A stretch of 9,140 bases of DNA, from positions 1 to 9,140 of the forward strand of contig JABLYK010000059.1 in the NCBI GenBank assembly GCA_018265835.1, in the 5' to 3' direction. The notes below the pieces were generated by a model. That model did not search any database, was not told the DNA's origin, and worked only from the letters and a program-made list of their open reading frames with translations. Both the position numbers and the translations under genes were made by a program. This stretch comes from Oscillospiraceae bacterium (GTDB taxonomy: Bacteria > Bacillota > Clostridia > Oscillospirales > Oscillospiraceae). Shown piece by piece: positions 1 through 5,849 of the stretch (its first letter is position 1; every line of letters starts with the position of its first letter).

Positions 1-17
1 GCTGTCTCTCCATAACC

Positions 18-42
18 AAATTCGAAACCGAGTTTCGAATTT
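18..42. repeat. Perfect palindrome with AAATTCGAAAC arms
   Basis: Arms 18-28 and 32-42 are perfect 11-base reverse complements around a 3-base loop (CGA). Variants of the same palindrome occur at 495-519 and 1713-1737, with AAATCCGAAAC arms and different loops. In each case it abuts the TTTGAAAGGAAGAA-type start of repeat module A. Confidence 0.8.
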
Positions 43-136
43 GAAAGGAAGAACGCGGAAGCGGATATGGAGACGGCGCGTTTACGCGGCGGCGGAATGT
101 AGCGCGCCCGTTCTGACGTTGCGACTGATGAGGGGA
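43..136 (+). repeat. Intergenic repeat module A, copy 1
   Basis: This copy starts GAAAGGAAGAACG, continues with GAAGCGGATATGGAG, and then has a small stem-loop (CGCG-TTTA-CGCG). It continues through GCGCGCCCGTTCTGACG and ends in ACTGATGAGGGGA. The same order occurs at 1738-1830 (plus) and at 407-494 (minus). Shorter copies of the first part are at 1661-1710 and 6131-6180 (minus). The outer blocks are conserved while the internal stem-loop differs. It is non-coding; the short open frames crossing it have no ribosome binding site and no recognisable product. Confidence 0.7.
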
Positions 137-149
137 CGCATCCGGACAC

Positions 150-181
150 CTCATCCGTCACGCTTCGCGTGCCACCTTCCC
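150..181 (+). repeat. Constant-frame / variable-stem repeat, copy 1
   Basis: CTCATCCG is followed by a stem-loop (CACGC 159-163, loop TTC, GCGTG 167-171) and then CCACCTTCCC. The flanks recur at 2377-2430, and in reverse orientation inside 247-367 and 6171-6289, each time around a different stem sequence. Confidence 0.65.
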
Positions 182-189
182 GGCGTCAA

Positions 190-249
190 AATGACAGCGC
201 AAGGTCATCCCGTACCGCTTGCGGTACGGGATTGACCGGCACTGTCATT
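190..249. repeat. Nested 60-bp hairpin
   Basis: An outer AATGACAG (190-197) pairs with CTGTCATT (242-249). An inner 11-base arm TCCCGTACCGC (208-218) pairs perfectly with 221-231 across a 2-base loop. GGTCA (203-207) and TGACC (233-237) extend the inner stem with one bulge. No U-tract follows and no gene ends here, so a terminator role is not supported. It lies between two other repeat modules and looks like part of the same repeat mosaic. Confidence 0.6.
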
Positions 250-367
250 CTTCCTTTCCCAGCCGCAAGTCAAGCTTGCGTCTGGGGGACGCGGGGGTGC
301 GTAACGCACCTGCCCAAGGCTTCCCCCTCTGGGGGAAGCTGTCGGCGCCAGCCGACTGATGAGGGGA
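247..367 (-). repeat. Intergenic repeat module B, copy 1
   Basis: This matches 6171-6289 over almost its whole length, with a few small differences. Both copies contain CGCAAG/CTTGCG, a CTTCCCCC/GGGGGAAG hairpin, and a stem next to TGATGAGGGGA. Here that stem is GTCGGC (341-346) with GCCGAC (351-356); in the other copy it is GTCACC with GGTGAC, so both arms changed together. Read on the minus strand it starts TCATC and runs into AAGGAAGAAT, the same string that starts module A. Confidence 0.75.
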
Positions 368-406
368 GTTCCAGCCCGATGCGCAGCCGAGGTGTGAAAC
401 CACCTC

Positions 407-494
407 ACCTCATCCGGGCGTCAGAACGGACGCGCTCCGCTCTGCTTCCGCCGAATGGCGAAAGCGGCGCATCCGCTTCTCCGTTCTTCCTTTC
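407..494 (-). repeat. Intergenic repeat module A, copy 2
   Basis: Read on the minus strand this gives AAAGGAAGAACGGAGAAGCGGATG, then a different stem-loop region (CGCC-ATT-CGGCG type), then GAGCGGAGCGCGTCCGTTCTGACG and GGATGAGG. It is therefore the inverted counterpart of the copy at 43-136. The palindrome at 495-519 abuts its inner end. Confidence 0.6.
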
Positions 495-519
495 AAATCC
501 GAAACGGCGTTTCGGATTT
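495..519. repeat. Perfect palindrome with AAATCCGAAAC arms
   Basis: Arms 495-505 and 509-519 pair perfectly around the loop GGC. Its arm sequence is identical to that of the palindrome at 1713-1737, and it is a two-mismatch-type relative of the one at 18-42. Confidence 0.75.
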
Positions 520-535
520 GGTTTACAAGCGCGTG

Positions 536-567
536 CCACCTTCCCCCTCCGGGGGAAGGCTTTGGGT
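536..567 (+). repeat. Partial CACCTTCCCC hairpin repeat
   Basis: CCACCTTCCCCC, loop TCC, then GGGGGAAGGCTTTGGG. This is the right-hand half of the constant-frame repeat (compare 2403-2430), here without a clear variable stem in front. The rest of the stretch up to 629 contains no gene or signal that I can support. Confidence 0.55.
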
Positions 568-629
568 GCGGCACGAGCCTTGCCACAATCACGCGCCTGC
601 GTTACCAAGGCGTGTGCCGCATCATCCGC

Positions 630-669
630 AACCAAAAAAGTCCTGACCTCCGGTCAGGACTTTTTGGTT
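630..669. terminator. Bidirectional intrinsic terminator after the hydrolase gene
   Basis: Arms 635-648 (AAAAAGTCCTGACC) and 652-665 pair perfectly with loop TCC. AACC (630-633) and GGTT (666-669) can extend the stem across a one-base bulge. The A-run on one side and T-run on the other give a U-tract in both directions. It lies 4 bases beyond the stop codon of the minus-strand hydrolase, so its main job is probably to end that transcript. Confidence 0.9.
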
Positions 670-673
670 TATC

Positions 674-1525
674 TCATATTTCAATGGTCTGCGGTTGGAT
701 GTCCGGGTCGTGCGAGCAGAAAATCGCCTTGCAGTTCGGGTCGGCCTTCCGCTCCTTGAGCCACTTCAGAGCCTCCCGCTGCAAATGCCGGTTGAAGCCA
801 AATCCGGGGACGACCAGATCGTCAATGTTGCGGTGCGATATGGCCGCATCGGCGGCGAAAATCACATAGGGGCCGCCGTAGTTGCCCGCTCCCGCCTCGG
901 TAAATCGCGCCGAGGGCGCTTTGTTGAGCATCACCATCATCTGCCCCTCCGTATGGCCGGGGGTGAGCAGGCACAAAACGCTGTCATCTCCGAAAAGGTC
1001 AAAGCCCCTGCAGGCGGGGCCAAGCGGCGTTCCGTAGTAAGAGGGCCGCTCAATCAGACCTTCATACGGAATATAGGTCTTCCACGACTGACGCACGCGA
1101 AAGACACTGCGGCACGAATAAAAATACTCCAGCTCCGGCATCACGATCCGCTTTGCCCTGCCCGCAAAATCCTTGATCGCGCAAGTGTGGTCAGCGTCGT
1201 TGTGGGTAATCATCAAAAGGTCGATATCCTCCGGCCGCAGCCCCATTTCCGCAAGCTGCTCCACCGCCGTCTGCCCCTTCCCGACATGGGGGTCATAAAA
1301 CCAGTTGAGATGCGGCGAAAACAGCGCACGGCAGTCCGCGGACAGGCCCGCTTCGATCAGCAGATTCCCATGGACGGGGTGCTCAACCAGATAGGCGCTG
1401 ACCGGAAGCCGGATCCGCCTGTTCGACGCGCCCTTCCCCGAATAGGCAAGGCGCTCCTGCAAACGGATCGTTCCGCAGTGCAGGACATGAATTTTGATAT
1501 GCTTCTGATCGTGTTCCATCTTCAT
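674..1525 (-). CDS. MBL-fold metallo-hydrolase, N-acyl homoserine lactonase family
   Basis: The 283-residue protein has the ordered metal ligands of the metallo-beta-lactamase fold: H108-N-D110-A-D112-H113 (in MITHNDADHT), H191 (LTPGHTEG), D226 (FAAD) and H272 (CSHD). Length and spacing fit the lactonase-like branch of the family, which opens lactone or other ester/amide rings using two metal ions. The true substrate cannot be read from sequence. The usual HxHxDH motif here reads HxDxDH, a variant I recall from other Firmicute members, so it need not mean inactivity. No signal peptide is visible, so it is probably cytoplasmic. A start at 1525 fits a leader of about 50 nt from the promoter at 1584-1612. 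The next Met (1519) is better spaced from GGGGTGG and may be the real start (281 aa). Longer in-frame extensions would run through the promoter and repeats and are not credible. The gene is monocistronic, with its own terminator. Confidence 0.9.
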   Translation of the reverse strand: MKMEHDQKHIKIHVLHCGTIRLQERLAYSGKGASNRRIRLPVSAYLVEHPVHGNLLIEAGLSADCRALFSPHLNWFYDPHVGKGQTAVEQLAEMGLRPEDIDLLMITHNDADHTCAIKDFAGRAKRIVMPELEYFYSCRSVFRVRQSWKTYIPYEGLIERPSYYGTPLGPACRGFDLFGDDSVLCLLTPGHTEGQMMVMLNKAPSARFTEAGAGNYGGPYVIFAADAAISHRNIDDLVVPGFGFNRHLQREALKWLKERKADPNCKAIFCSHDPDIQPQTIEI

Positions 1526-1583
1526 ACCACCCCGGAATCGGATTGCGGCCAGCGGTTGCCGCCGGTTGCTCTGGTGCGACATC

Positions 1584-1612
1584 ATTATAGCTGACCACTT
1601 GGTATATGTCAA
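1584..1612 (-). promoter_or_regulatory. Consensus SigA-type promoter of the hydrolase gene
   Basis: On the minus strand, TTGACA (1612-1607), a 17-base spacer and TATAAT (1589-1584) match the vegetative sigma factor consensus at all 12 positions. Transcription would start near 1577, giving a leader of about 50-58 nt. The spacer contains ACCA-AG-TGGT (4-base arms), which could be an operator, but that is weak evidence. Confidence 0.9.
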
Positions 1613-1660
1613 CGCCGCGTTCGTTTGCTGCCGCGCGCCGGGGCTATGGGGTCTGGATTT

Positions 1661-1710
1661 CGTTTCCGGCTGAAGCCGAAAACTCCATATCTGCTTCTTC
1701 ATTCTTCCTT
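1661..1710 (-). repeat. Intergenic repeat module A, short copy 3
   Basis: This 50-base stretch matches 6131-6180 at 47 of 50 positions. On the minus strand it reads AAGGAAGAATGAAGAAGC, then ATATGGAG, then a stem-loop (CGGCT / AGCCG). The opening blocks match module A at 43-136, but the stem-loop is different. Confidence 0.7.
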
Positions 1711-1712
1711 TC

Positions 1713-1737
1713 AAATCCGAAACAATGTTTCGGATTT
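1713..1737. repeat. Perfect palindrome between two inverted module A copies
   Basis: Arms 1713-1723 (AAATCCGAAAC) and 1727-1737 pair perfectly around AAT. Module A copies point outward on both sides (1661-1710 on minus, 1738-1830 on plus), so the palindrome is the centre of a larger imperfect inverted repeat. Confidence 0.75.
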
Positions 1738-1830
1738 GTGAAGGAGAAACGGGGAAGTGGATGCGGAGACGGCGCGCTTGCGCGGCGACGGAGCGGAACG
1801 CGCCCGTTTCGACGCTGACTGATGAGGGGA
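1738..1830 (+). repeat. Intergenic repeat module A, copy 4
   Basis: GAAGGAGAAACGGGGAAGTGGATGCGGAG-type blocks, a CGCG-CTTG-CGCG stem, CGCCCGTTTCGACG and a terminal ACTGATGAGGGGA align in order with 43-136. The middle differs by substitutions that keep the stem. Confidence 0.65.
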
Positions 1831-1837
1831 ATGCCGC

Positions 1838-2291
1838 ACTGCAATGCGCATCGTGGCTGAGTAATCCACCCCATTTCTTTCTGCTTGTGCAGAAAGAAAC
1901 CGGGTGGAGCCTGAAAGAAAGAGCACACCAAAGGGGGATGTGGGCCCCCCTTTGGAATCCCCCAGCGACCAACCTTGGAGATGAAATTGCCTTGGCACTA
2001 TAGGGCCACCACGCATCCCTGCGACCAACGCTGGCTGTCGTCTGGCGCGAACGCAAGCGGTTCGCGCGCCGCGGAAGAAGCTTCGACATTCTGGTGCGGT
2101 GGATGATACGGCATCCGGTGCGATACGCACCAAAAACGTGCGTCCGAACGTAGGCAATAAGCCCGACGAGACTTTGTCGCACATTTATGTGCGCCGAAGT
2201 CTCGTCACCAGCGCTTTCTTCCGACGCACTTTCGTGCTTTCTTTGCGGCGTTACCGCGTTTCTTTCCCACGAGGGAAAGAAATGGGGTAAC
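1838..2291. repeat. Palindrome-dense non-coding tract
   Basis: At least six separate hairpins occur in about 450 bases. They are 1866-1907 (TTTCTTTCTGC/GCAGAAAGAAA inside CCACCC/GGGTGG); 1928-1955 (CCAAAGGGGG/CCCCCTTTGG); 2045-2067 (GCGCGAAC/GTTCGCGC); 2101-2131 (GGATG/CATCC, then GGTGCG/CGCACC); 2165-2206 (GACGAGACTT/AAGTCTCGTC enclosing GCACAT/ATGTGC); and 2250-2291 (GTTACC/GGTAAC enclosing TTTCTTTCCC/GGGAAAGAAA). None has a terminator-like U-tract next to an ending gene. The open frames crossing this tract have no ribosome binding site, no known motif and hairpin-driven composition, so I call no gene here. It could be remnants of small non-autonomous elements. Confidence 0.6.
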
Positions 2292-2376
2292 AGTTCCCCG
2301 GGACGATGTGGGCGCCCGAGCCGCCAACGGCGGCGACAAAGTGCTCTGGGAGTGCATCGTCCCCTACGAAGGGACA

Positions 2377-2430
2377 CCTCATCCGACCGCCCTGCGGGCG
2401 GCCACCTTCCCCTCAAGGGGAAGGCTTTGG
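2377..2430 (+). repeat. Constant-frame / variable-stem repeat, copy 2
   Basis: CCTCATCCGA is followed by a stem-loop CCGCCC (2387-2392), TGC, GGGCGG (2396-2401). Then comes CCACCTTCCCCT/AGGGGAAGG (2405-2413 with 2416-2424) and CTTTGG. The flanks match the copy at 150-181, while the stem is unrelated in sequence. Confidence 0.7.
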
Positions 2431-2444
2431 ACGCGCCACGCAAA

Positions 2445-2478
2445 AAGTCCGGGCAAGCCGATTGGCTTGCCCGGGCTT
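2445..2478 (-). terminator. Intrinsic terminator of the ribbon-helix-helix gene
   Basis: Arms 2449-2459 (CCGGGCAAGCC) and 2464-2474 pair perfectly with a 4-base loop; one G-T wobble and three more pairs extend the stem. On the minus strand a TTTTT tract follows directly, which is the orientation needed for the gene ending at 2515. The stem is almost the same as that of the terminator at 2963-2993. Confidence 0.85.
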
Positions 2479-2514
2479 AACCTGTCGAAAAAGCAAAGCT
2501 GTGTCTTGCTGCTG

Positions 2515-2679
2515 TCAGTCCCGGCCGATGGCGCCGTGGGCTGCCTCATATTGCGCAATGCAATCCCGGATTAAAATCAGAATCTGACTGTTTGCCGAGC
2601 GCCCCTCGTAATCCGCCACCACATGGAGCTTATTCAGCATTTCCTCATCAATTCGAATGGAAAGACTTTTTATAGCCAT
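2515..2679 (-). CDS. Small ribbon-helix-helix (Arc-like) DNA-binding protein
   Basis: The protein has 54 residues. KSLSIRID (4-11) forms the beta strand, EEMLNKLHVVADYEGR (12-27) helix 1, and SANSQILILIRDCIAQYEAAHG (28-49) helix 2. This is the usual order for Arc/MetJ-type repressors, which act as dimers with the strands inserted in the DNA major groove. I start it at 2679 because GGGGTGAT lies just upstream; the in-frame Met at 2697 would place the ribosome site inside the gene. It stands alone: no toxin gene is next to it, and a terminator follows. It diverges from the small gene at 2792 across an AT-rich gap, so it may regulate itself and that gene; this is an inference. An antitoxin-like or plasmid/phage-derived regulator is an alternative. 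Confidence 0.8.
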   Translation of the reverse strand: MAIKSLSIRIDEEMLNKLHVVADYEGRSANSQILILIRDCIAQYEAAHGAIGRD

Positions 2680-2729
2680 ATAATCACCCCAAAACAAATT
2701 TATTTTGTGTTTATTTTAGGGAAGTTATG

Positions 2730-2738
2730 TGGTATGAT
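2730..2738 (+). promoter_or_regulatory. Possible extended -10 promoter for the small helical protein
   Basis: TGG-TATGAT (2730-2738) matches an extended -10 element. The -35 position 17 bases upstream (TTTATT) is poor. The 2680-2791 gap is very AT-rich, including ATATAGATATAAAATATATCT-like DNA, and is the expected control region for both divergent genes. No convincing promoter was found for the minus-strand gene. Confidence 0.35.
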
Positions 2739-2791
2739 GCAGAATATAGATATAAAATATATCTGAAATATGTTTAATTGGAGGTGCGGAT

Positions 2792-2950
2792 ATGGATGAC
2801 TCCGCGTTCGACAGGCACGTCGATTACAAGGAAATGTACCTTCAGCTGATGCGCGCATCGGAAAACGCCATTCGTCTTCTGATAGAAGCGCAGCAACTGT
2901 GTGAAGCGATGTATGTGGATGCAGGCGGTGCCGAAACAGACGTTCCATGA
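2792..2950 (+). CDS. Hypothetical small helical protein, 52 aa
   Basis: A strong ribosome binding site (GGAGG at 2780-2784, 7 bases before ATG) and a clean stop support this short gene. The residues run MDDSAFDRHVDYKEMYLQLM and continue through an amphipathic helix to about residue 42 (YLQLMRASENAIRLLIEAQQLCEAMY), followed by a short Gly/Ala tail. There is no signal peptide or membrane segment. The DYKxMYLxL...A..AI.LL..AQQ..E.MY pattern resembles, from memory, small proteins encoded near phage- or element-derived genes in gut Firmicutes, but I cannot name a family. It is divergent from the ribbon-helix-helix gene and may be controlled by it. No function is assigned. Confidence 0.75.
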   Translation: MDDSAFDRHVDYKEMYLQLMRASENAIRLLIEAQQLCEAMYVDAGGAETDVP

Positions 2951-2962
2951 AACGGCGCAAAA

Positions 2963-2993
2963 AGCCCGGGCAAGCCAAAGGCTTGCCCGGGCT
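2963..2993. terminator. Intrinsic terminator after the first surface-protein gene
   Basis: Arms 2963-2976 (AGCCCGGGCAAGCC) and 2980-2993 pair perfectly with loop AAA. On the minus strand a TTTTT tract follows, so it ends the surface-protein transcript whose stop codon is at 3009-3011. On the plus strand the following ATCTTTGT is a weaker U-tract, but the hairpin also sits 12 bases beyond the small gene's stop and may serve both. Confidence 0.9.
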
Positions 2994-3008
2994 ATCTTTG
3001 TAGCTGCG

Positions 3009-5831
3009 TTATTTTTGCAGGATGTTCCGATCATAGCGCATGACCATCGTCGCCACCTGCTCGCGCGCGGCGGCGCCCTGCGGGCGGAGATAATCAACGC
3101 CACTCTCGGCAGAGCCGTTGACGATGCCGTTGGCTACCGCCCACTGCATCCCCGCCAGCGCCCAGGAGGACACGCTGCCCGCGTCCGGGAAGCGGCTCAG
3201 GCTCGCGCTGCCGGTCGCTCCGCCGCCGTAGACGTTCGTATACCGCAGGAAGATGGTGGCGAGCTGCTCGCGGGTGATGGGGCTGTTCGGATCGAAGCGG
3301 TTCTCGCCCACGCCGTCCACGATTTTGTTATAATACGCCCACATGACCGCGTTGAAGTAATACTGATCGCGCGGCGTGTCGGTAAACGGGCTGAGGAGCT
3401 TGCTGTACTCCACGTAGCCGCTGCCGATGACCTGACCCGCCGGCGCACCGGACATGCGGTAGAGCATGGTGACGAGCTGGGCGCGGGTCGTCGTGCCGGT
3501 GGGGGCAACCTGCCCGTTGCCCATGCCGTTCATGATGCCGTTTTTCAGACAGTAGTCCAACCCCTCGTGCGACCAGAAGCCGGGGCTGGGCATATCGGTG
3601 AACCCATAGCCGGGGCAGGACGGGCCGCCGGTGCAGGCCGTGGCCGGGAGCACCTCGGTGTACGAATCGCCGCAGCGCTTGCAGGTGTAGGTCACGTGTC
3701 CCGCCGCAGAAGCGGTAGCGGGGACGCGCTCCGTCTCGGCATAGTCATGGCCGAAGGCCGGGACGGTCTCCTGCTTGTGCACCACCGTGCCGCACACGGA
3801 GCAGTAGCTGCCCGCCGTCTTGCCGGCGGTCGTGCAGGTGGCCGCGACGGCCGGCTGCGTCACGAGCGTGTGGTCCGTGGTGGGGGTCACCTGTTCGACG
3901 ACCTTGCCGCAGTCGGCGCAGCGGCCGCTCACCAGACCGGTTTCGGCGCAGGTGGCCTCGCGGATGACCGTGTAGTTGGGGATGTTGTGCCCGGTGGCGG
4001 GGACGACATAGTCAATCGGCTCGCCGCAGCGCGCGCACGCGCCGCGCACATAGCCATCCTCCGTGCACGTCGGCTTGACGTGCGTGCACAACAGCTCGTC
4101 ATGGCCGAGCGGTTCGGTCTCCTCGGTCTGGATGATGTCGCCGCAGCGCGAGCACTGTTCAAACGTGCCGCCGCCCTCCGTGCAGGTGGCGTCGAAGGAG
4201 TTGTAGAGGTGGTAATTGTGGCCGAGCGCCGCGATGGGCACGTCGTCCTCATAGCCGCAGCCGTACACGGTGCAGGCGCGGTGCGTGTTGCCGTCCTGCG
4301 TGCAGGTCGCCTCGCTGGTGACCGTCTCCTCGAATTCGTGGAAGTGCCCCGTCCAGCAATAGTCGGTCTGGTAGCCCTGCCACTTGCCGTCCTTCGTGAC
4401 GGCGGCGAGCCACTGGCTGTTGCCCTCCGGATAGTGGATCAGGCAGTCGGCCGGGAAGGTGCGCGCCGCATCGTCCGCCGCGATCACGCCGCACGGGTTG
4501 CCGCGGAACGCGGCGTGCTCCAGCGGGGTAATCTTGTCCCTGGACTGGAGGAGCTTATCGAGATCGCCCGACGGATCGCCGAAGCCGACGATCTCGGCAA
4601 TGATATCCAGCGCGGTGTACGCGTCGCTCATCATGCTCGTGAACGCGCGCTCGCCAAGGCGGTTGATACCGGTGCCGAACGACACCCGCGCCAGCTTCTC
4701 GCACGCGCCGAAGGCGGACACGCCGATGCTCTGCACGCGGTCGTCAAAGTTGACTTCCGTGAGCTCATAGTTCGCGGTAAACGCGCCCGCGCCGATCGTG
4801 AGCGGCTGCGTGCCGCCCGCCGTGAAGGTCAGCTTGGAAAGGTCGTATGCGCCGAGGAACGCATAGGGGCCGATGTTCGTGATGCTGGTGGGGATATTCA
4901 GCTTCGAAAAGTGCGTGCAGAAGGCGAACGCACCCTCGCCGATCGTTTTCAGGCCGTTCGGCAGCACGAGGTTTTTCGTGCCGAGGATGCGGCACCACGC
5001 AAAGGCGTAGGGGCCGATCGTCCTGATCGAGTACGGCAGCTCCACGTCCGCCAGCAGCGTGTTGCCGAAGAACGCGCGCTCGCCGATTTCCGTGATTTTC
5101 GTGTTGCCGGCGCGCAGGAAGGTCAGCTTGTCGCAGCCGTAGAACGCGCGCTTTTGAATCTCGTTGAGGTTGCTCGGCATGTTGATCGCGGCGAGCAGCT
5201 CCGTGGACTCAAACGCCCGCGCCTTGATCTTGGTGACGGAGTTGCCCAGAAACACGGCGGTCAGATAGTCCTGCCCCCAGAACGCGTCCTCGCCGACCGA
5301 GGTGACGCCGGTGGCGAACTTGTTCTCCGCGTTCGCGCCCTCGACGTAGGCCACGACCAGCCGCTCCTCCAGGTTCACCGTCTCGCCTGCGTGCGTGCCC
5401 TTCGTCAGGGTGATGGCGCCGCTCCACGGCGATTTGTTGGTGATGTGGTCATAGTTCGCCATGTCGCCGTTGCCGTAGATCCAGACGCCATAGTACTGCA
5501 GGTCGGGATCATAGCCGATGTCGCCAAAGATCTCCTTCAGGTGTTCGTCCCCGATGACGGTGGGGTTCGTGACCTCGTAAATGGCAAACTGGACGCGGTA
5601 GTCAGCCTGCCCGCTGCTGGTATCGCCGCAATTGCCGCGATAGACAATGTGCTCATTGTCTTTATCGCTTGGCGTTCCGGGGAAAAACGTTTTTACGACT
5701 TCGCCGATGACGCCCTCCCGCTGAATCCAGTCGGCAATGAGGTCGTCCGCCGAGGCGTTCATGCTCAGGCCGGAGACCAGCGACACGGCCATCGCCAGCA
5801 CCAGAAGCAGCGACAACATTCGTTTCTTCAT
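3009..5831 (-). CDS. Secreted BspA-type leucine-rich repeat protein with C-terminal SLH domains
   Basis: The 940-residue protein is exported and wall-anchored. Signal peptide: MKK, a hydrophobic core, cleavage probably after N-A-S-A28. Residues 29-175 form an N-terminal domain whose YGVWIYGNGDM...SPW stretch resembles the entry region of BspA proteins. About 10 BspA-type LRRs (IGxxAFxxCxxL pattern) span 175-400. A conserved IHYPEGN...WQGY segment follows at 464-488. Six repeats of about 34 residues (507-731) carry TC, CxxCG and GH, possible metal ligands. Three SLH domains lie at about 742-795, 815-866 and 879-934, with TTRAQ, ITREQ and AAREQ. SLH domains are known to bind pyruvylated wall polysaccharide, and BspA LRRs are known in host or matrix adhesion; the partner here is unknown. 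I start at 5831 because AAGGAG (5839-5844) lies 7 bases away; the Met at 5837 is too close. It has its own promoter (5946-5974) and terminator. A long open frame on the opposite strand is a composition shadow. Confidence 0.95.
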   Translation of the reverse strand: MKKRMLSLLLVLAMAVSLVSGLSMNASADDLIADWIQREGVIGEVVKTFFPGTPSDKDNEHIVYRGNCGDTSSGQADYRVQFAIYEVTNPTVIGDEHLKEIFGDIGYDPDLQYYGVWIYGNGDMANYDHITNKSPWSGAITLTKGTHAGETVNLEERLVVAYVEGANAENKFATGVTSVGEDAFWGQDYLTAVFLGNSVTKIKARAFESTELLAAINMPSNLNEIQKRAFYGCDKLTFLRAGNTKITEIGERAFFGNTLLADVELPYSIRTIGPYAFAWCRILGTKNLVLPNGLKTIGEGAFAFCTHFSKLNIPTSITNIGPYAFLGAYDLSKLTFTAGGTQPLTIGAGAFTANYELTEVNFDDRVQSIGVSAFGACEKLARVSFGTGINRLGERAFTSMMSDAYTALDIIAEIVGFGDPSGDLDKLLQSRDKITPLEHAAFRGNPCGVIAADDAARTFPADCLIHYPEGNSQWLAAVTKDGKWQGYQTDYCWTGHFHEFEETVTSEATCTQDGNTHRACTVYGCGYEDDVPIAALGHNYHLYNSFDATCTEGGGTFEQCSRCGDIIQTEETEPLGHDELLCTHVKPTCTEDGYVRGACARCGEPIDYVVPATGHNIPNYTVIREATCAETGLVSGRCADCGKVVEQVTPTTDHTLVTQPAVAATCTTAGKTAGSYCSVCGTVVHKQETVPAFGHDYAETERVPATASAAGHVTYTCKRCGDSYTEVLPATACTGGPSCPGYGFTDMPSPGFWSHEGLDYCLKNGIMNGMGNGQVAPTGTTTRAQLVTMLYRMSGAPAGQVIGSGYVEYSKLLSPFTDTPRDQYYFNAVMWAYYNKIVDGVGENRFDPNSPITREQLATIFLRYTNVYGGGATGSASLSRFPDAGSVSSWALAGMQWAVANGIVNGSAESGVDYLRPQGAAAREQVATMVMRYDRNILQK
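3128..3332 (-). repeat. Inverted repeat arm, second block (partner 8936-9140)
   Basis: Read on the minus strand, this 205-base block aligns without gaps to 8936-9140. I count 9 substitutions by eye, several at third codon positions. It encodes the end of SLH2 and most of SLH3 in the first surface protein. The partner runs off the window end, so the full repeat is longer. Confidence 0.9.
3453..3678 (-). repeat. Inverted repeat arm, identical 226-bp block (partner 8617-8842)
   Basis: Reading the minus strand from 3678 to 3453 gives exactly the plus-strand sequence 8617-8842, with no differences in my base-by-base comparison. It covers the last CxxCG repeat and SLH1. It is bounded by a mismatch at each end and is followed by a diverged island: 3333-3452 here (120 bases), 8843-8935 in the other gene (93 bases). 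Confidence 0.93.
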
Positions 5832-5849
5832 ATGCATTCTCCTTCTCTA

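Noticed and set aside
208..231. Intrinsic terminator at the strong 11-base stem
   Set aside because: No U-tract on either side and no gene ending nearby.
1..630. Possible CRISPR array or insertion sequence in the repeat-rich left end
   Set aside because: The repeats are not regularly spaced with unique spacers, and no transposase fragment or terminal inverted repeat with target duplication is visible.
41..646. Several short open frames in the left repeat region
   Set aside because: They cross palindromes and repeat modules, lack ribosome sites, and the related repeat copies elsewhere do not preserve the frames.
695..1594. Plus-strand open frame opposite the hydrolase
   Set aside because: Shadow of the real gene; no motif, no RBS, Arg/His-rich composition.
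1526..2443. In-frame N-terminal extension of the hydrolase frame up to 2443
   Set aside because: It would run through a perfect promoter and several repeat modules, has no family similarity, and lacks a ribosome binding site. The hydrolase domain begins at the 1525/1519 Met.
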